Origin: Hormiphora californensis
Lineage: Eukaryota; Ctenophora; Tentaculata; Cydippida; Pleurobrachiidae
Direction: 5' to 3'
Assembly: GCA_020137815.1 (NCBI GenBank)
Contig: CM035357.1
Coordinates: 3,678,528 to 3,742,527 of the forward strand
Length of the DNA: 64,000 bases
This document shows, piece by piece, positions 1 to 12,400 of this stretch (the first letter of the stretch is position 1; each line of letters opens with the position of its first letter). A program made the position numbers and the translations under genes. Below the pieces are notes generated by a model, which was given only the letters and a program-made list of their open reading frames with translations, searched no databases and was not told the origin of the DNA.

Positions 1-22
1 ACGCGAATAATAATATATTCAG

Positions 23-2603
23 TGTGTACCAATGGGCAGGATCAGACCAACTGCAGTGATCCTGATAGAGTCGCAGTTCAGTGTCTGTCAGAGGGATACC
101 CAACAAACATTTCCATCTGGGGATACTGCCAGGGATATGAAAATCTTTGTGATGATAACTACAATAATGAGTGTTTTGAACCTGAACCAGACTGTAAAAT
201 CCACAAGGGACAAAAGTGTGATGGACATGTTGATTGTAAATCAGGGAAAGATGAAATCTGCACTAGTAAAACTAACATCAACTGTGTTAGAAGATTCCAG
301 TCACAGAACGTGGAAAAAAATATCTCTCTACCAATACCGTTAGAATGGGTAATGGATGGGCAGAAGGACTGTATCGATGGAACAGATGAAGATGAAACGC
401 AGTGGGAAAAGTGTGGCTCGAACACTTTTACCTACTACGAAGATCTCAATTCAGACTGCGAATCGGTTCTTTTGTGCCCGTCGGAAAACAAACTCATACG
501 ACTTTCGGAACTTTGTGACAAGATTCCCACCTGTCTCTTTGAAAATGATCTCTGTGCTGCTGTCATGGATTTAGGGATGGGAGATGTTAATAACACTTCT
601 CCTAAATACAACGGACTAAAAATACTGCCACATTGCCTCTCCAAAGGAAACGAGACATACCAATTTTCCAATTGCTCGATCAGAGAACACAAGTCCGGAT
701 ACGTACCAACAGTTCTTAATGTAACGAAGCCTACAATGGTTATCCTGCCCAAAGAGAATATCAGCTGTCTAAATCTGTTCGGAGAGAACTATGTCTACGC
801 CGCATGTAACAACATTTGTCTGGATGCTGACTGCCCACTGATCGATGTACCTGGAGACACTTGCATAAACCGTAGCGACAGTGTCCGGGCCCTCACATGG
901 GATAATACAGTTACAACTTTGCTGAAAATCAAAAACAGTTCATGGTATGATCAACAGATTTTTCCCTGTTTCAATAACAAGTGTGTACAATATCAACAAG
1001 TTTGTGACCTTAAAGACGACTGCGGGGATGGTTCTGACGAGAAAAACTGTAAAAACAATTTCAAGTGTAAATCTAGTGATACATATCTGGACTTGTCACA
1101 AGTGTGCAATGGAGTAGTAAGTTGTGGAGATTACTCGGATGAGTGCCAGCCTGAATGTCCACCAAGCCACTTTAACATCTTCGAAAACAACCATCTGAGG
1201 ATAGGCAGCTACATCGTGGGAACCGTGTCGACAGTGCTGAACACTGTTGCTCTTGTGAGATCAGGCTCGAAATTAACCCACCACGAAGCATATGAAATGT
1301 TCCTGAACCAACTTGGTATAACGATGATCAACCTTGGAGACTTGTGCTTAGGAATTTATCTCATTGCCGTATCCTATTTTGACCAAATTCGTAAGGTCTC
1401 TGGAGACTATTGTCAGAAACGTTACGAATGGTACAGTTCTACGGAATGCTCCTTTCTTGGGGTTCTCAGTACCACAGGTTCTCAACTGTCACTCTTCGCA
1501 ATGACAATGTTGGCAATATGTAGAGTTACCACAGTGGGAAGAATAGTCCTTCAAGACTGTCGAACGTTCACATCTGCGGTAAAATTAGGAATCCTAGTAG
1601 GAGGCCCAACAGTCGCAAGTCTGATGATTGCAGTAACTCCAATTCTACCGACATTCGAGGATTACTTCGTTAACGGCCTGTATTATAAGGAATCGCCGCT
1701 GTTTTTGGGAACAGTCAGCAAGGCCCGACATTTTGAAGCTTTTAAAGTTTATTTCGGCGAAAACTCCAGTTCTTGGAGTGATGAATCACCCTGGGGAGAG
1801 ATAAGATCGGCTGTGGCTGAAATGTTCTCGAGAGTCCCTAAAGGTAAAAATCCTAATTGTACCATACCATTATATCGTTGTTAATCTTGTTAATCCTACT
1901 GTCGGTAGAAAAGCAGGCTGCACCGTCTTTTGTACGTAACGTGCGTGTCCAGCAGCTATCGAAAGTCTGCAGCCCCCATTTCTATCCACTCAATGTACGA
2001 ACGCGAACGTCCCTATTATAATAGCTAACACCGTCATAGTTATTAAATCGTTTAATATGCTGCTTGATTTCAGAAATGAGAGGAGAAAAAGTGGATTTTT
2101 ACGGGAATGCTGGTGTTTGCATCTTCAAATACTTGGTAAGGACAGATGATCCACAGTGGGGCTTTTCAACCGCTGTTTTAACGATGAACTGTCTATGTTT
2201 CCTATTTATCGCCATAAGTTACATTGTCATCGGCTACATAACAAGCCGGTCAAGTAGAAATACAGGTCGTTTCGGTGGAAACAATAGGGAACTAAACGCG
2301 AAAATATTTGCCATCATCGTAACGGATTTCTTCTGCTGGATCCCTCTGGGGGTGGTGGCTTTCCTACACCTAGCAGAAGTAATCGACGCCACCAGTTGGT
2401 ATCCCTATTTCTCCATCCTGATTCTGCCGATCAACTCTGTCATCAATCCCCTCCTCTACGAGTCAAACTTCTACATGGGTCTTGCTAAGTCGGCCATCTC
2501 GTTCTTGGTGGCTTCTGCTAGGAAGATCTGTCCCACCCTGCAGACTGCAGCAACATCAGCCACAGAATACAGAAGAGAGGACATGGCAGAAACTAGCTTA
2601 TAA
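23..2603 (+). CDS. LDLa-repeat 7TM receptor (GRL101/relaxin-receptor-like), 5' end missing
   Basis: Rhodopsin-class GPCR with a long cysteine-rich ectodomain. Two exons are seen: 23-1843, opening after a TTCAG acceptor at the window edge, and 2074-2603; phase 1 closes exactly across the intron. The ectodomain holds degenerate LDL-receptor class A modules and one canonical copy (about 961-1051) with the Ca-binding run CGDGSDEKNC, plus many N-glycosylation sites. Seven membrane segments follow from about 1200; helix 7 carries the NPxxY-type motif NPLLY (about 2446-2460). The DRY position reads CRV, so canonical G-protein coupling may be altered. LDLa modules in such receptors bind ligand or aid activation (family knowledge). 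No leucine-rich repeats are visible in this part. Upstream exons with the signal peptide must lie left of the window. Family call good; ligand and exact orthology unknown. Confidence 0.85.
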
Positions 2604-3482
2604 ATCAAAAACAACCAATCAGAGCTCGTTATTTAGGTCACGTGACTGGTTATCAGCCAATCAGGGACCAGTAGGGGGGACCAGTATTTCCTGGCAGAAA
2701 CTAGCTTATAAATCAAGGAACTTCAAACTCTGTGTGTGTGGTGACTTTGGACCCACAAAAAATTAACTGTGTACTAAAACAGTCGTATAGAACTCAATAC
2801 TCGGACAATCTAGGGTCTTCATATCTTGATATCATGATGAACTATAACAGTACACACATCTATTACACGTGTTATAATAGCCGTGTGTGATCTTGATCTT
2901 TATAATCAGTGTTGTTGTATGATATGTAGTGTAGTATTGTGAGTAATTCAGTTGCGAGTAATTTAATTCAGTTTTCTTTCTGAGTTTTTGAAAGTCTCAA
3001 AAGTCTCTGGTTTGCGTGCCTAGTGCCTATGAAATTAACGAATGGCGTCCACGTCAGAAAAAAAACACGTGCATGACCTAACACGGTCGCTTGTAGTGGG
3101 AAAACGGTAATGGAAAACTGAGATACAGTAAGACGACACACAACCGTGACCAATCAGGGCGCTAGTACGTGCTGAACACATGCACTTTTTGCCACGCGTT
3201 ATGCAACGTGCGTGTCTCATTACTGTATTTCTATTACGGTAATACGACTACAAGCAGCACTGTTAGGGTGAATTTAGATGACCGAAAACCAATTTCATTG
3301 AATTTGTATTGTGCAAAGTCAATTCCGCTGCCTTATTCTCCCTCCTCCAATTTATAAAGTTTCGTGTTTGCTAAATTACATTAACTACTGGAGCAATTCC
3401 ACTGATCACAAATTTAGGGATAACTACTCTCTTCGCCCCTCCCTTTCCCTCCCTTCGTGATAATGGGCACAGTATGACTCAC
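2604..3482. other. Non-coding stretch between receptor 3' end and last visible TUBGCP6 exon
   Basis: No convincing exon on either strand. It starts with a block (about 2607-2655, containing AACCAATCAG and GTCACGTGAC) that recurs inside a PC intron at about 43870-43920. I looked here for the terminal GRIP2 exon of the leftward TUBGCP6 gene and did not find it. Confidence 0.5.
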
Positions 3483-6400
3483 CTCTCGATGGCGTTGTTC
3501 AGATATCGCTCATGAACAGTGTGTAGCTCACTCACACTCCCGACCTCGTCAAGTTCACCACTCAATTCGTGCCAACTAATATTATGTAACTGGTGAGTAA
3601 CGTAGATTTGGACAGCATGGAGGAACTGGGATACCTCGTATCTGCAAACTTGGAGGCGCCGTAGTTGGGGCGAGTTCCGATCTGATTTCTTGTCGACAGA
3701 CCTGAAAGAAAAATGGTGTGTCCAAACTGCTGATCTGATTTTATATCTTTGTATTTTCAATAACACGGAAATATTACTGGGATACATCATCTGACTCTCA
3801 ACATATATAATGTTTAAAACTTTTAATTGAAGGTCTTTACAAACCCAGGTAGTCCTCGGAATTCGGAATTTCAAAAGTGAACTCACCCGATTAGAAACCA
3901 TATTTTGTCAGCCACGAAACAGCCGTGTTTCAACTTCAACAGAAACCGAAATATCTAAAAACAAATCATAAGATAGATGTGTTTTGTTTCGCTCATAAAA
4001 TATTTATATGAATTTTAAAACGGATGTGACGAGAATACAATTACCTTGTTGTATTTCGCCAAAGCACCATCCGTGATCACTATGTTACAAGGCCATCCGA
4101 TGTCATATCGCAACGAAACAATATCCAGCACGTCTTCACCATCTTAAAACAAGGAACGGGTGTTATAAAATGTGACACTTTGTGTGTACAGTTGGACCCC
4201 GATTTACTGGGATGCTGAAACAACGTTATTTATGCTCGGGGGAGTTTATCCTCACGGTAAACCAGGGTCTGATTTTATCCAAACATGCAAGATACCAATC
4301 CGATATTAGATAAGATATCCTAAATTATTCTAATATTATGATTATGTCCACCCGACTTTATGTTTCGGCTCTAATTAACAACTTGTGCTTTTCTCATAAG
4401 GGAGTCTTCGCGCGCGACGTTGGTGCGCGCCCAAAATTGTGACCGATCACCTGTGCCAGACGTTCTGAGTTCGAGGCGGGAAGACTGCCGCGATGATTCC
4501 ATTGCCTCATGTAGAATAGAGCCAAGCATGGCCGGCGACAGGTCGACTGCACTATCCATCTGATGGGGAGAGAGTTTAGATTAAGAAGTTTATTAATAAT
4601 ATAAGGGAAGGATGAAGGATCCGAATCGTGTCCAAGCTAACATATAGTAGGGATGTAATAATTTAAACCGATCACGGAGACAGTACGAACACGAAACCAT
4701 TCGAAGATTACAGAGTGAGTGACATACCGCATTAAATAATCCCTTGCTGATTGAATCACCAAACATCCCATCACTCATGCAATGAAATGAACGAAGGTCA
4801 GAGAAGTGGCTTCCAATTTCTAGCTCGTCGAGGAAATACCGGACAGCAGCGGTGTTCACTAGGTTACACTGCAATAATAATGGTCGCACCACCATCCTAT
4901 GCAGGGTTACACCCAATGTCCGGAGTTTCTCAACTTTTCCTGGAGGGAGAGAGAGGGTGAAGGAGAGAGATATAAAAAGAAAAGATACACCCAGGCAGAG
5001 AGAAACCAAACAAAGTAAATGTAACCCCATACTCAACAAGCCTACATACCATCAAGTTTTTTTCGTTGTAGGTCACCTTGCAGACTATCTGTCATCCGTC
5101 CTGATTGGATGAATTTCTGTCCCCCAGAGAACTCCGGATATTCCAACTGTAGAGGTTCGATCTGGAAGTCCGATTCAAAACCAGAATCGTCCACTAAGGA
5201 TAGAGGTTAGTTTTAAATCACAGAAAGTTAGAAGCTCATAGTGAGAGACAACTCGATAAGTTTTCAAGTGTGACAATCAAAAACAAAAGTCGATATCGAG
5301 AACAGAAATTGTCTAGTTCCACAGTTGTTCATAAAATGGGAGTGACCGTATGAGAGAGAATCTCAGAAACAACCAAAAGGTAAAAGGTTGTTACCAGAGG
5401 GCAGAGTTTTTTAGACAAAACAATAGGTGAAACAGTTGTCATTTCTTACCCGGAATATGAGAAACGACACTCTTTTGCTCCTTATCCTCTTCAACCCTTT
5501 TCCCATACAATAACTCCTTCATCCTGCTTTCCTTTCCTTCAAACTGTTTGGTCCCTGGTCTATGTCCTATCTGATCGTCCCCTCCCCCGTATAACAGCTC
5601 CTTCATTTGGCCTTGTGGCTCAAAACTGGAGTCCTTTTTTACTGCTACATCCCCCAGACCATACAAGATATCCTTCATTTGACCTTCGGGTTCAAAATTC
5701 CGATCTATAGGGTGAATTATCGCTGATTTTTCATCATCTTCCTTTCCTCCATAAAGGACATCTTTCATTTGGCCCTCTGGCTCAAAACTCCGGGCGTTAT
5801 TTGTTGGCGTTACCGTATCTGGTGATTTGGAACTACCAACTTTAGAGTTTTCCGCTCCATACAGAATTCCTTTCATTTTTCCTGCCGGTTCATAGCTCCG
5901 ATCTTCCCCTCCTGGTGTAGGGACAGCTTCACCGTATAGGATATCTTTCATTATCCCATCAGGCTCGTAACGTCTTTCTTTACCCGGCTCCTCTATTGTG
6001 AAGGATATCTCTGAATCAGTTTCATCCTCTGTTTTGGGCTCTAAAGATACACCCGTTGTTTCTGGTGTGTCAGCATTCTCTTCCAATTTCAGATCAGATA
6101 TATCCAGGATAACTTCAGTGTCTGATGTACACTGTCCCTCCCCAGTTCCTTCGGGTCGTTCCCCAGTCCCTTCGGGTCGTTCCTCAGCCCCTTCTGGTCG
6201 CTCCTCAGTCCCAACTGGTCGCTCCTCAGTCCCTGCAGTTCCTTTCTGAGTCCCTTCAGGTCGCTCCCTAGTCCCTAATGGCTGCGCCTCAGTTCCTAAT
6301 ATCACTGCTCCACCTACATCAGATCTCTTCCCAGTTTCTCCCCTCAACAGTGTTAGCAGCCCCACCATCCGGTCTCTCCCCAGTTTCTCCATACACTCGA

Positions 6401-9400
6401 AGCTGTCTGTTTAACCGATTCTGGTCCCATAGCAAGTACGTCCGGCGGAGTTTGGAGAGACGGAGTCGCTGGAGACGCCACATACTGCGACGTTCCTCCC
6501 GGGCCTTTTCAGCTGTCAGGTTTGAATAGTATTCCTCCAGTTGAGTTCTAACTTGAGCTACCAACTGAAGGGAGGAGGGGTAGTCAAAAATTATAGGGGT
6601 TAACATTTGTTTTGTCCATGAAAATTTTATGTAAACCCCTATAATTTTTGAACGGGGGCCTTAATCAAAAATCGCTACATCAAATTTGAAGAACACGGTC
6701 TCTAGAACAACTATGCCAAACGGCAAGGTCTGAGTCCTAGCCGTTATTTCAGGAAGTGAGGCAGGATGTCCCAAAAAAGAGCAAAATTAGAGGCAAAAAG
6801 GGCATTTTCCGCATATTTTGTAAACCCCCAAAAAATCAAGAAGTAGTTGGAGTAACGACATAAAACTTTTCAGGAAGTTGTATCAAGACAAGACGAAGCC
6901 TTTGGTACAATGATGGATGTTCTAGACCCCACCAATCCTGATTTATAGGGGTTAACATCCATTATAGGCCAAATGTTAACCCCCAAATTTTGGCCAAACG
7001 GTGCGCACAACATCGATGACGTCTGTTCTAATCGATCCGCCTTTCCCAGCGCTTTCATATAATGTATACCTCAAAAAACACCCCAAAAAACCCGTCGACC
7101 CCCCCCCCCCCCTCTGGCCTTAATTGACCTCCTTTGACCGCTAATAACGCCAAAACGGTAGGATATAGGCTCTAAATTGTTCCACAACTATTAAATTAAA
7201 ATATTTTTCTGAACAAAATGGCGCCAGTCTCTAAACCATTCCTAAGTGGCTTATAGCCATATATCAAAAAAACGGCTATGTGCAAGCCTAATTATCCAAT
7301 TATGCATCTAATTAACCAGATGATATACAATGTATAAACTTATAATTCCGGCACCTACCTACTAGGGGGACATTGGTGGTGGAAAACCTTTGTCATAGAC
7401 GATTTTGTTGGGGTGTATAAATTTAAATTATTTGCCTACTTTTGCCTACTGTTTTGCCCACTTTTACCCAGCCAGATATGGAGCCTTATTAGCCCTGAGC
7501 ACATATGATCACCGGTTGGAATCGATACTCGATAGTGGGGACCTCTAGGAGGACATTGGTGGTGGAAAACCTTTTTGCAAAGACTGGCTGATGGCATATT
7601 TTTTTATAAAATATTTTTTGCCCACTTTTGCCCACTTTTGCCTACTTTTGCCCACTTTTGCCCATGTGGGCAAATTCAAAATTTAAGAATATTGTGGGCA
7701 GTGGGCAAAAATAAAGGTGACGTACCCCCCGTTGTACTGGAGTCGTTGTAAAATCGTTTAATTTCATGTTCGCTTGACAAATGATACAAGTAACAGAAGG
7801 GTCCCCATTTTAAGAGATTTACGTTCAGAAAGGCACCTATTCTGTCTGCTACACCCGACACCCTTGCTTGTTTCCTAGTAGCCGGGGAGGAATCAATCTC
7901 CCCTCTATGTCATAATCATTTAATTTAATTTCCCCACCGAGGTCGAATATGACATCTCCAAGGAACGGGAGTTATGCTATTGAATTCCATCACGGTAAAG
8001 GAGGATTGGTCGAGCAGATGTTCTTCACTGGGTGGATTGCAATTGCCCTGATTTTAAATATCTCTACCAACACTGTAGTAATTGGGGCGACACGACGTAA
8101 AGCCATTTATTGTAGCCACGTATCAATGTTCATTATGAGGAACCTAGCTATCAGCAATCTCCTAATTGGATTGTTCAACTTTGGACCTCTCATTATATTC
8201 GTCTGCAGCAGTAAGTTAGACTTGTTGACTTGTCAAGTTATTGGCTATCCTAAGATTCCTCTTGTCCTCCCCTCCTTTCTGCTTTCTATGTCACTGAATT
8301 TAGAGAAATTGCTGTCAATGAACAAACCCATAATGGCACGGAGACTCAGTTTATGGCCTGAGGGGTATCTCTACGTCATAGGCTCCTGGATTTTGAGCAT
8401 CGTGGTCTTCATTTTAGCCTTGTCCAAGCCTAACTATGAAACTTTCTACAACGCAACTACAGATATGTGTAGACAGGAGTTTGAACCTTTGGAAACAAGG
8501 ACAATGGTAAGGAATATAATATACATCATTGTTTTCCACTTCTGTCCACAAATTACCAACGCTATTATTTGTTACATCCTAGCAAGGCGGGTATCAAATC
8601 TGGCCACCTTGAAATTCAAACAGCTACACCGGCGGGCAGTAAAAGCCCTTTACTGGATCGCCATAACAGACATTGTCTTTACCCTCCCCCTCGTTGTCAT
8701 GGTATTATTCGTCAACAGCCCTCAACGGAGCCTTCCACAACTATCTTTCTTGGCACACTATCGGTTTCGGAGGTTTGTTATTATCATCGTTTACACCAAG
8801 AGTTGTACTACAGGGATAATATTCTACGCTACACTCAAGAGTTTCCGGCTGTATGTGAATAGGATTGTGTGGAAGAAACTATGTGATTCGGTAAGGTGGA
8901 GGTTGATATGTATTAGAGTAAAGCTGAACCGCATGGCACGATGAAGTGCAGGGAGGGACAGTTATACTGCAATATTGACAGGCCAGGTGGCCGATACTGT
9001 GGGCTGTAAATGTGTCATTATATTTCATGTTCTTTTAATTTTATGATAAATAAATTTATGATAACTGTAATAATTTAGAAAACTGTAAAGAAAATGAGTT
9101 ATTATATGGTCATTTTTTTTTTAACTTGTGCAAAATTTTTTCCGAAAATGACATAAGTTCAGTTTTTTCGACTTTTATCATAGTTTTTGTCAAAAAATAT
9201 TATTTTCCAACGAATATTATGTGTAAAAGTGTATAGGGAATAGATTTACAGGCAAAATAAATTAAAAACTCATCTCGTGAGGTGCCGGTGACCATGTTTG
9301 CAAAAGCGTGTGCCATTCCGTCAAATTTTAATATTTTTTCCTAAAATTTTCGAAAATATGCTGAAAAATGTCCAATATAAACACCTTTAAAATATGTAAG

Positions 9401-12400
9401 CAAACTTACTCAATCTATGAGGTGCAACCGGTGTTTAAAGTTACACTGTATACTTACAGCTACTTTTAAGCCCGTAGCACCTCACGTTTCACGACTTTTC
9501 CTAGCTAGATACTTGCAGTAGACTCAAAACCATCATTTGTACCAAAAAAGTTCCAAAAATTTTGCTCAATGAGTGAGGTGCACCCAAAAAACTGTATTTT
9601 CTTCAAACGCTAATTGCACCTCACTCAGTGAGTATATAGTTCTAAAAGTGGCCTTAATTTGCTCATATGACATCCCCAAACACTACCTAATCGATTCCAA
9701 GGTCATTGCTCAACCTGTGAGGTGCACTGGAGAAGTAGGTAAAATATGTCATTTTTTGAGGGTCTGCACCTCACTCGCTGAGTAATTTTTAGGGCAAATT
9801 TTAGGTAAATCAGGAGGGAAATTGTCTAATCTTGCTTTATGCCAAGTTTCAATTCTTTATTTACTCATTTGACCCCTAGTGAGTAAACTTTTAGCTCTAA
9901 AATCGGCTTGCACCTCACCAAATGAGTAAATTTTTCCATGGTTTTCACCTCATCTGATGAGTGAGAAATATCCCCACCATTTCTGAAAGTTTGGAGATTT
10001 TTGATCAAACGGTATTTCTACAAATCGGGTGCACCTCACGATAGCACCTCACGGCGTAGAAATGCTATAGCACCTCACTGGAGTAAGCTAGAGACTTCGT
10101 TCTTTCACTAAATTGAACTTTTAATATTTCTCGATTTTTTGAGGTGCTGAGTAAATTTCCAGTGGCCACAGCTATTTTGCTATGATCATTTGAAAAAATT
10201 TGGTAGTTGCACAAGTTAAAAAAAAAATGACCATATGCATATATTACATATATATTTTGTGCTAAATTGCGTGAAATATCGTGGAAGAATGTTTAAAAAC
10301 AGTAAAAGTTCGAAAAATAATGGTAAATTACCATATAAAAATATAAAACTGTTTTTATTTTTTTGTATTTTTTTGTATTTTTTTGTACTTTTTTGTATTT
10401 TTTTGTATTTTTTTGTTTGAGGAAAACCCTGTTTTTTTTCGTACAAACATACAAAAAATAGGTTGGAACCCCCCCCAAAAGTGACCATCATTGAGAAAAT
10501 AAAAAGATTTGAGATGAAAATTAATATTTGGATCTAGTTACCTCATATTGATACATTGTGGCCCGCTCAATTCTCTCCTTATCCTCTGCTTTCTCCGCCT
10601 CCAACAGTGCAGCCCTCTCCAGGGATCTCTCAACCATCTGCTCTTGGAGTCTAACTAACTCCCGTCTCTGAGCCTCGGCTACGGATGCTCGATCTGCACC
10701 AGCCTCCGCCAATAGGGCATCCATTCTGCAGGGGGTTAGAGAGGATCGGTTAGAGAGGGTCAAGCAATAGGTAAATCGTGATGAAAAACTCAGAAAAAGC
10801 GAGGGAGTCAAAAATAAACTACATGTACATACATCGGCATACATGTATTATATTGTAACGTCTGGGCCGAAAAATTTCTTCTCTAGAATAGCAGGGTAAA
10901 GGATATACAGTCGGACCCCGATTTACCGGGCCCCGATTTACCGGAACCCCGATTTACCGGGAGGATTTCTTTCCCCCGATTTTTTTTGGAAAATTTTCGA
11001 AGTTTTTCCGGTTGGTAAACTTGCATTTGCAATTCGCTAGGTCTAATGGGGATCACGTATCGGTTCGTTTCAAACCGTCTAATTAGCGGCAGGACACGTG
11101 ATAAGATACACCGATTCAAAAAACGATTCGAACGTGGCTGGTATACCTTAGAAAAATTTCATATCTTTTTTTGCAAAATTTTACAGAATCATTGTCAATG
11201 CTTTGATCGATGCTCCCCGTAAATTTTCAGAAAAAAAGTTATTTTGAAACTTTGATACTTCCTCACCCCGCTTAGGGTGCCCAGATTCGGCATGGTATCA
11301 CGTATCGGTTCGTTTCGAACCGTCTTACGTCTAATTAGCGGCAGGACATGCGATAAGATGCACCGATTCGAAACACGATTCGGACTCGGTCGGGGTGGTT
11401 TACCTTAGAAAAAGTTTTTACATTTTTTTTTGAATTTTTTAAACTTTCTATTTCTAATGACAGAAGCAATGATCATTATATTGTCATCAATAAATGTATA
11501 CATACTATACAGTGAGAGGTGTCTTGGTATAGAATTTTGGACAAAAGTAGGATTTATGGGTAGGGTTTATGGGTCAAATATGTTCTACCCCGATATACCG
11601 GGCACCCCGATTTACCGGGCAAAATGGCTTCCCCCGAGGATCCCGGTAAATCGGGGTCCGACTGTACTAGAGAAATATGAGTGGAGGATTTCATAGGAAT
11701 AAATCTCATTATATTATTACATGATATTTAAATCTAAAAGCAAATTTGTTGTGGTGAACCCAGTCTTTTAAAGCCGACCCTGGCCTGTCAAACCGTGCCA
11801 CGCACTCACAATTTAAAACACCAAACCAAATACCATACCGAGGTAGGTATAGATGGAAATTATTGAATCACTGAACAAGAGTGTCCGCGATATTGCAATG
11901 ATGCCTTGTCACGACTCGCCGGGAAAAGATCATTAATATTTAGAGAGTTTAGGTGCCACAACTAATACTTGACATCAAATTACGTTATTATATATCCCGC
12001 GAGTGCACATATCACTCCCGCTGTGCGCGACCATGTGCACGGTGAAATTTGCACTGTGCTTCCGCGGGAGCGTGCAGATATAGAGGTAGCGGGATATAAG
12101 TGAGAAATGTGTTTTTACACCTTATTCACACACAAACACACAGAATATGACTGACAAGGTACTACACGACACACAGTCTGCCATTTTACACTCACTCTCC
12201 CTCTTTCTCTCATTAATTATCCCTTTACACGTTTTGTTGTTTGCTATTTCTAAGAATTCCAATCTCCCTCTCTCGCATCTCTCTCTTTATCTCTCTCTTC
12301 TTTTCACTGTTTCAAACTATCAGACCTTCTCTCCCTTGTGTGTAACCGGTGCAGAAGTGTATTTTTGACTAGTTTTGATTAGTTTGTACCTTGTTTTGTC

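Noticed and set aside
2968-3153. Terminal GRIP2 exon of TUBGCP6 in the minus-strand ORF
   Set aside because: The translation shows none of the expected C-terminal GCP sequence and there is no fitting acceptor and phase.
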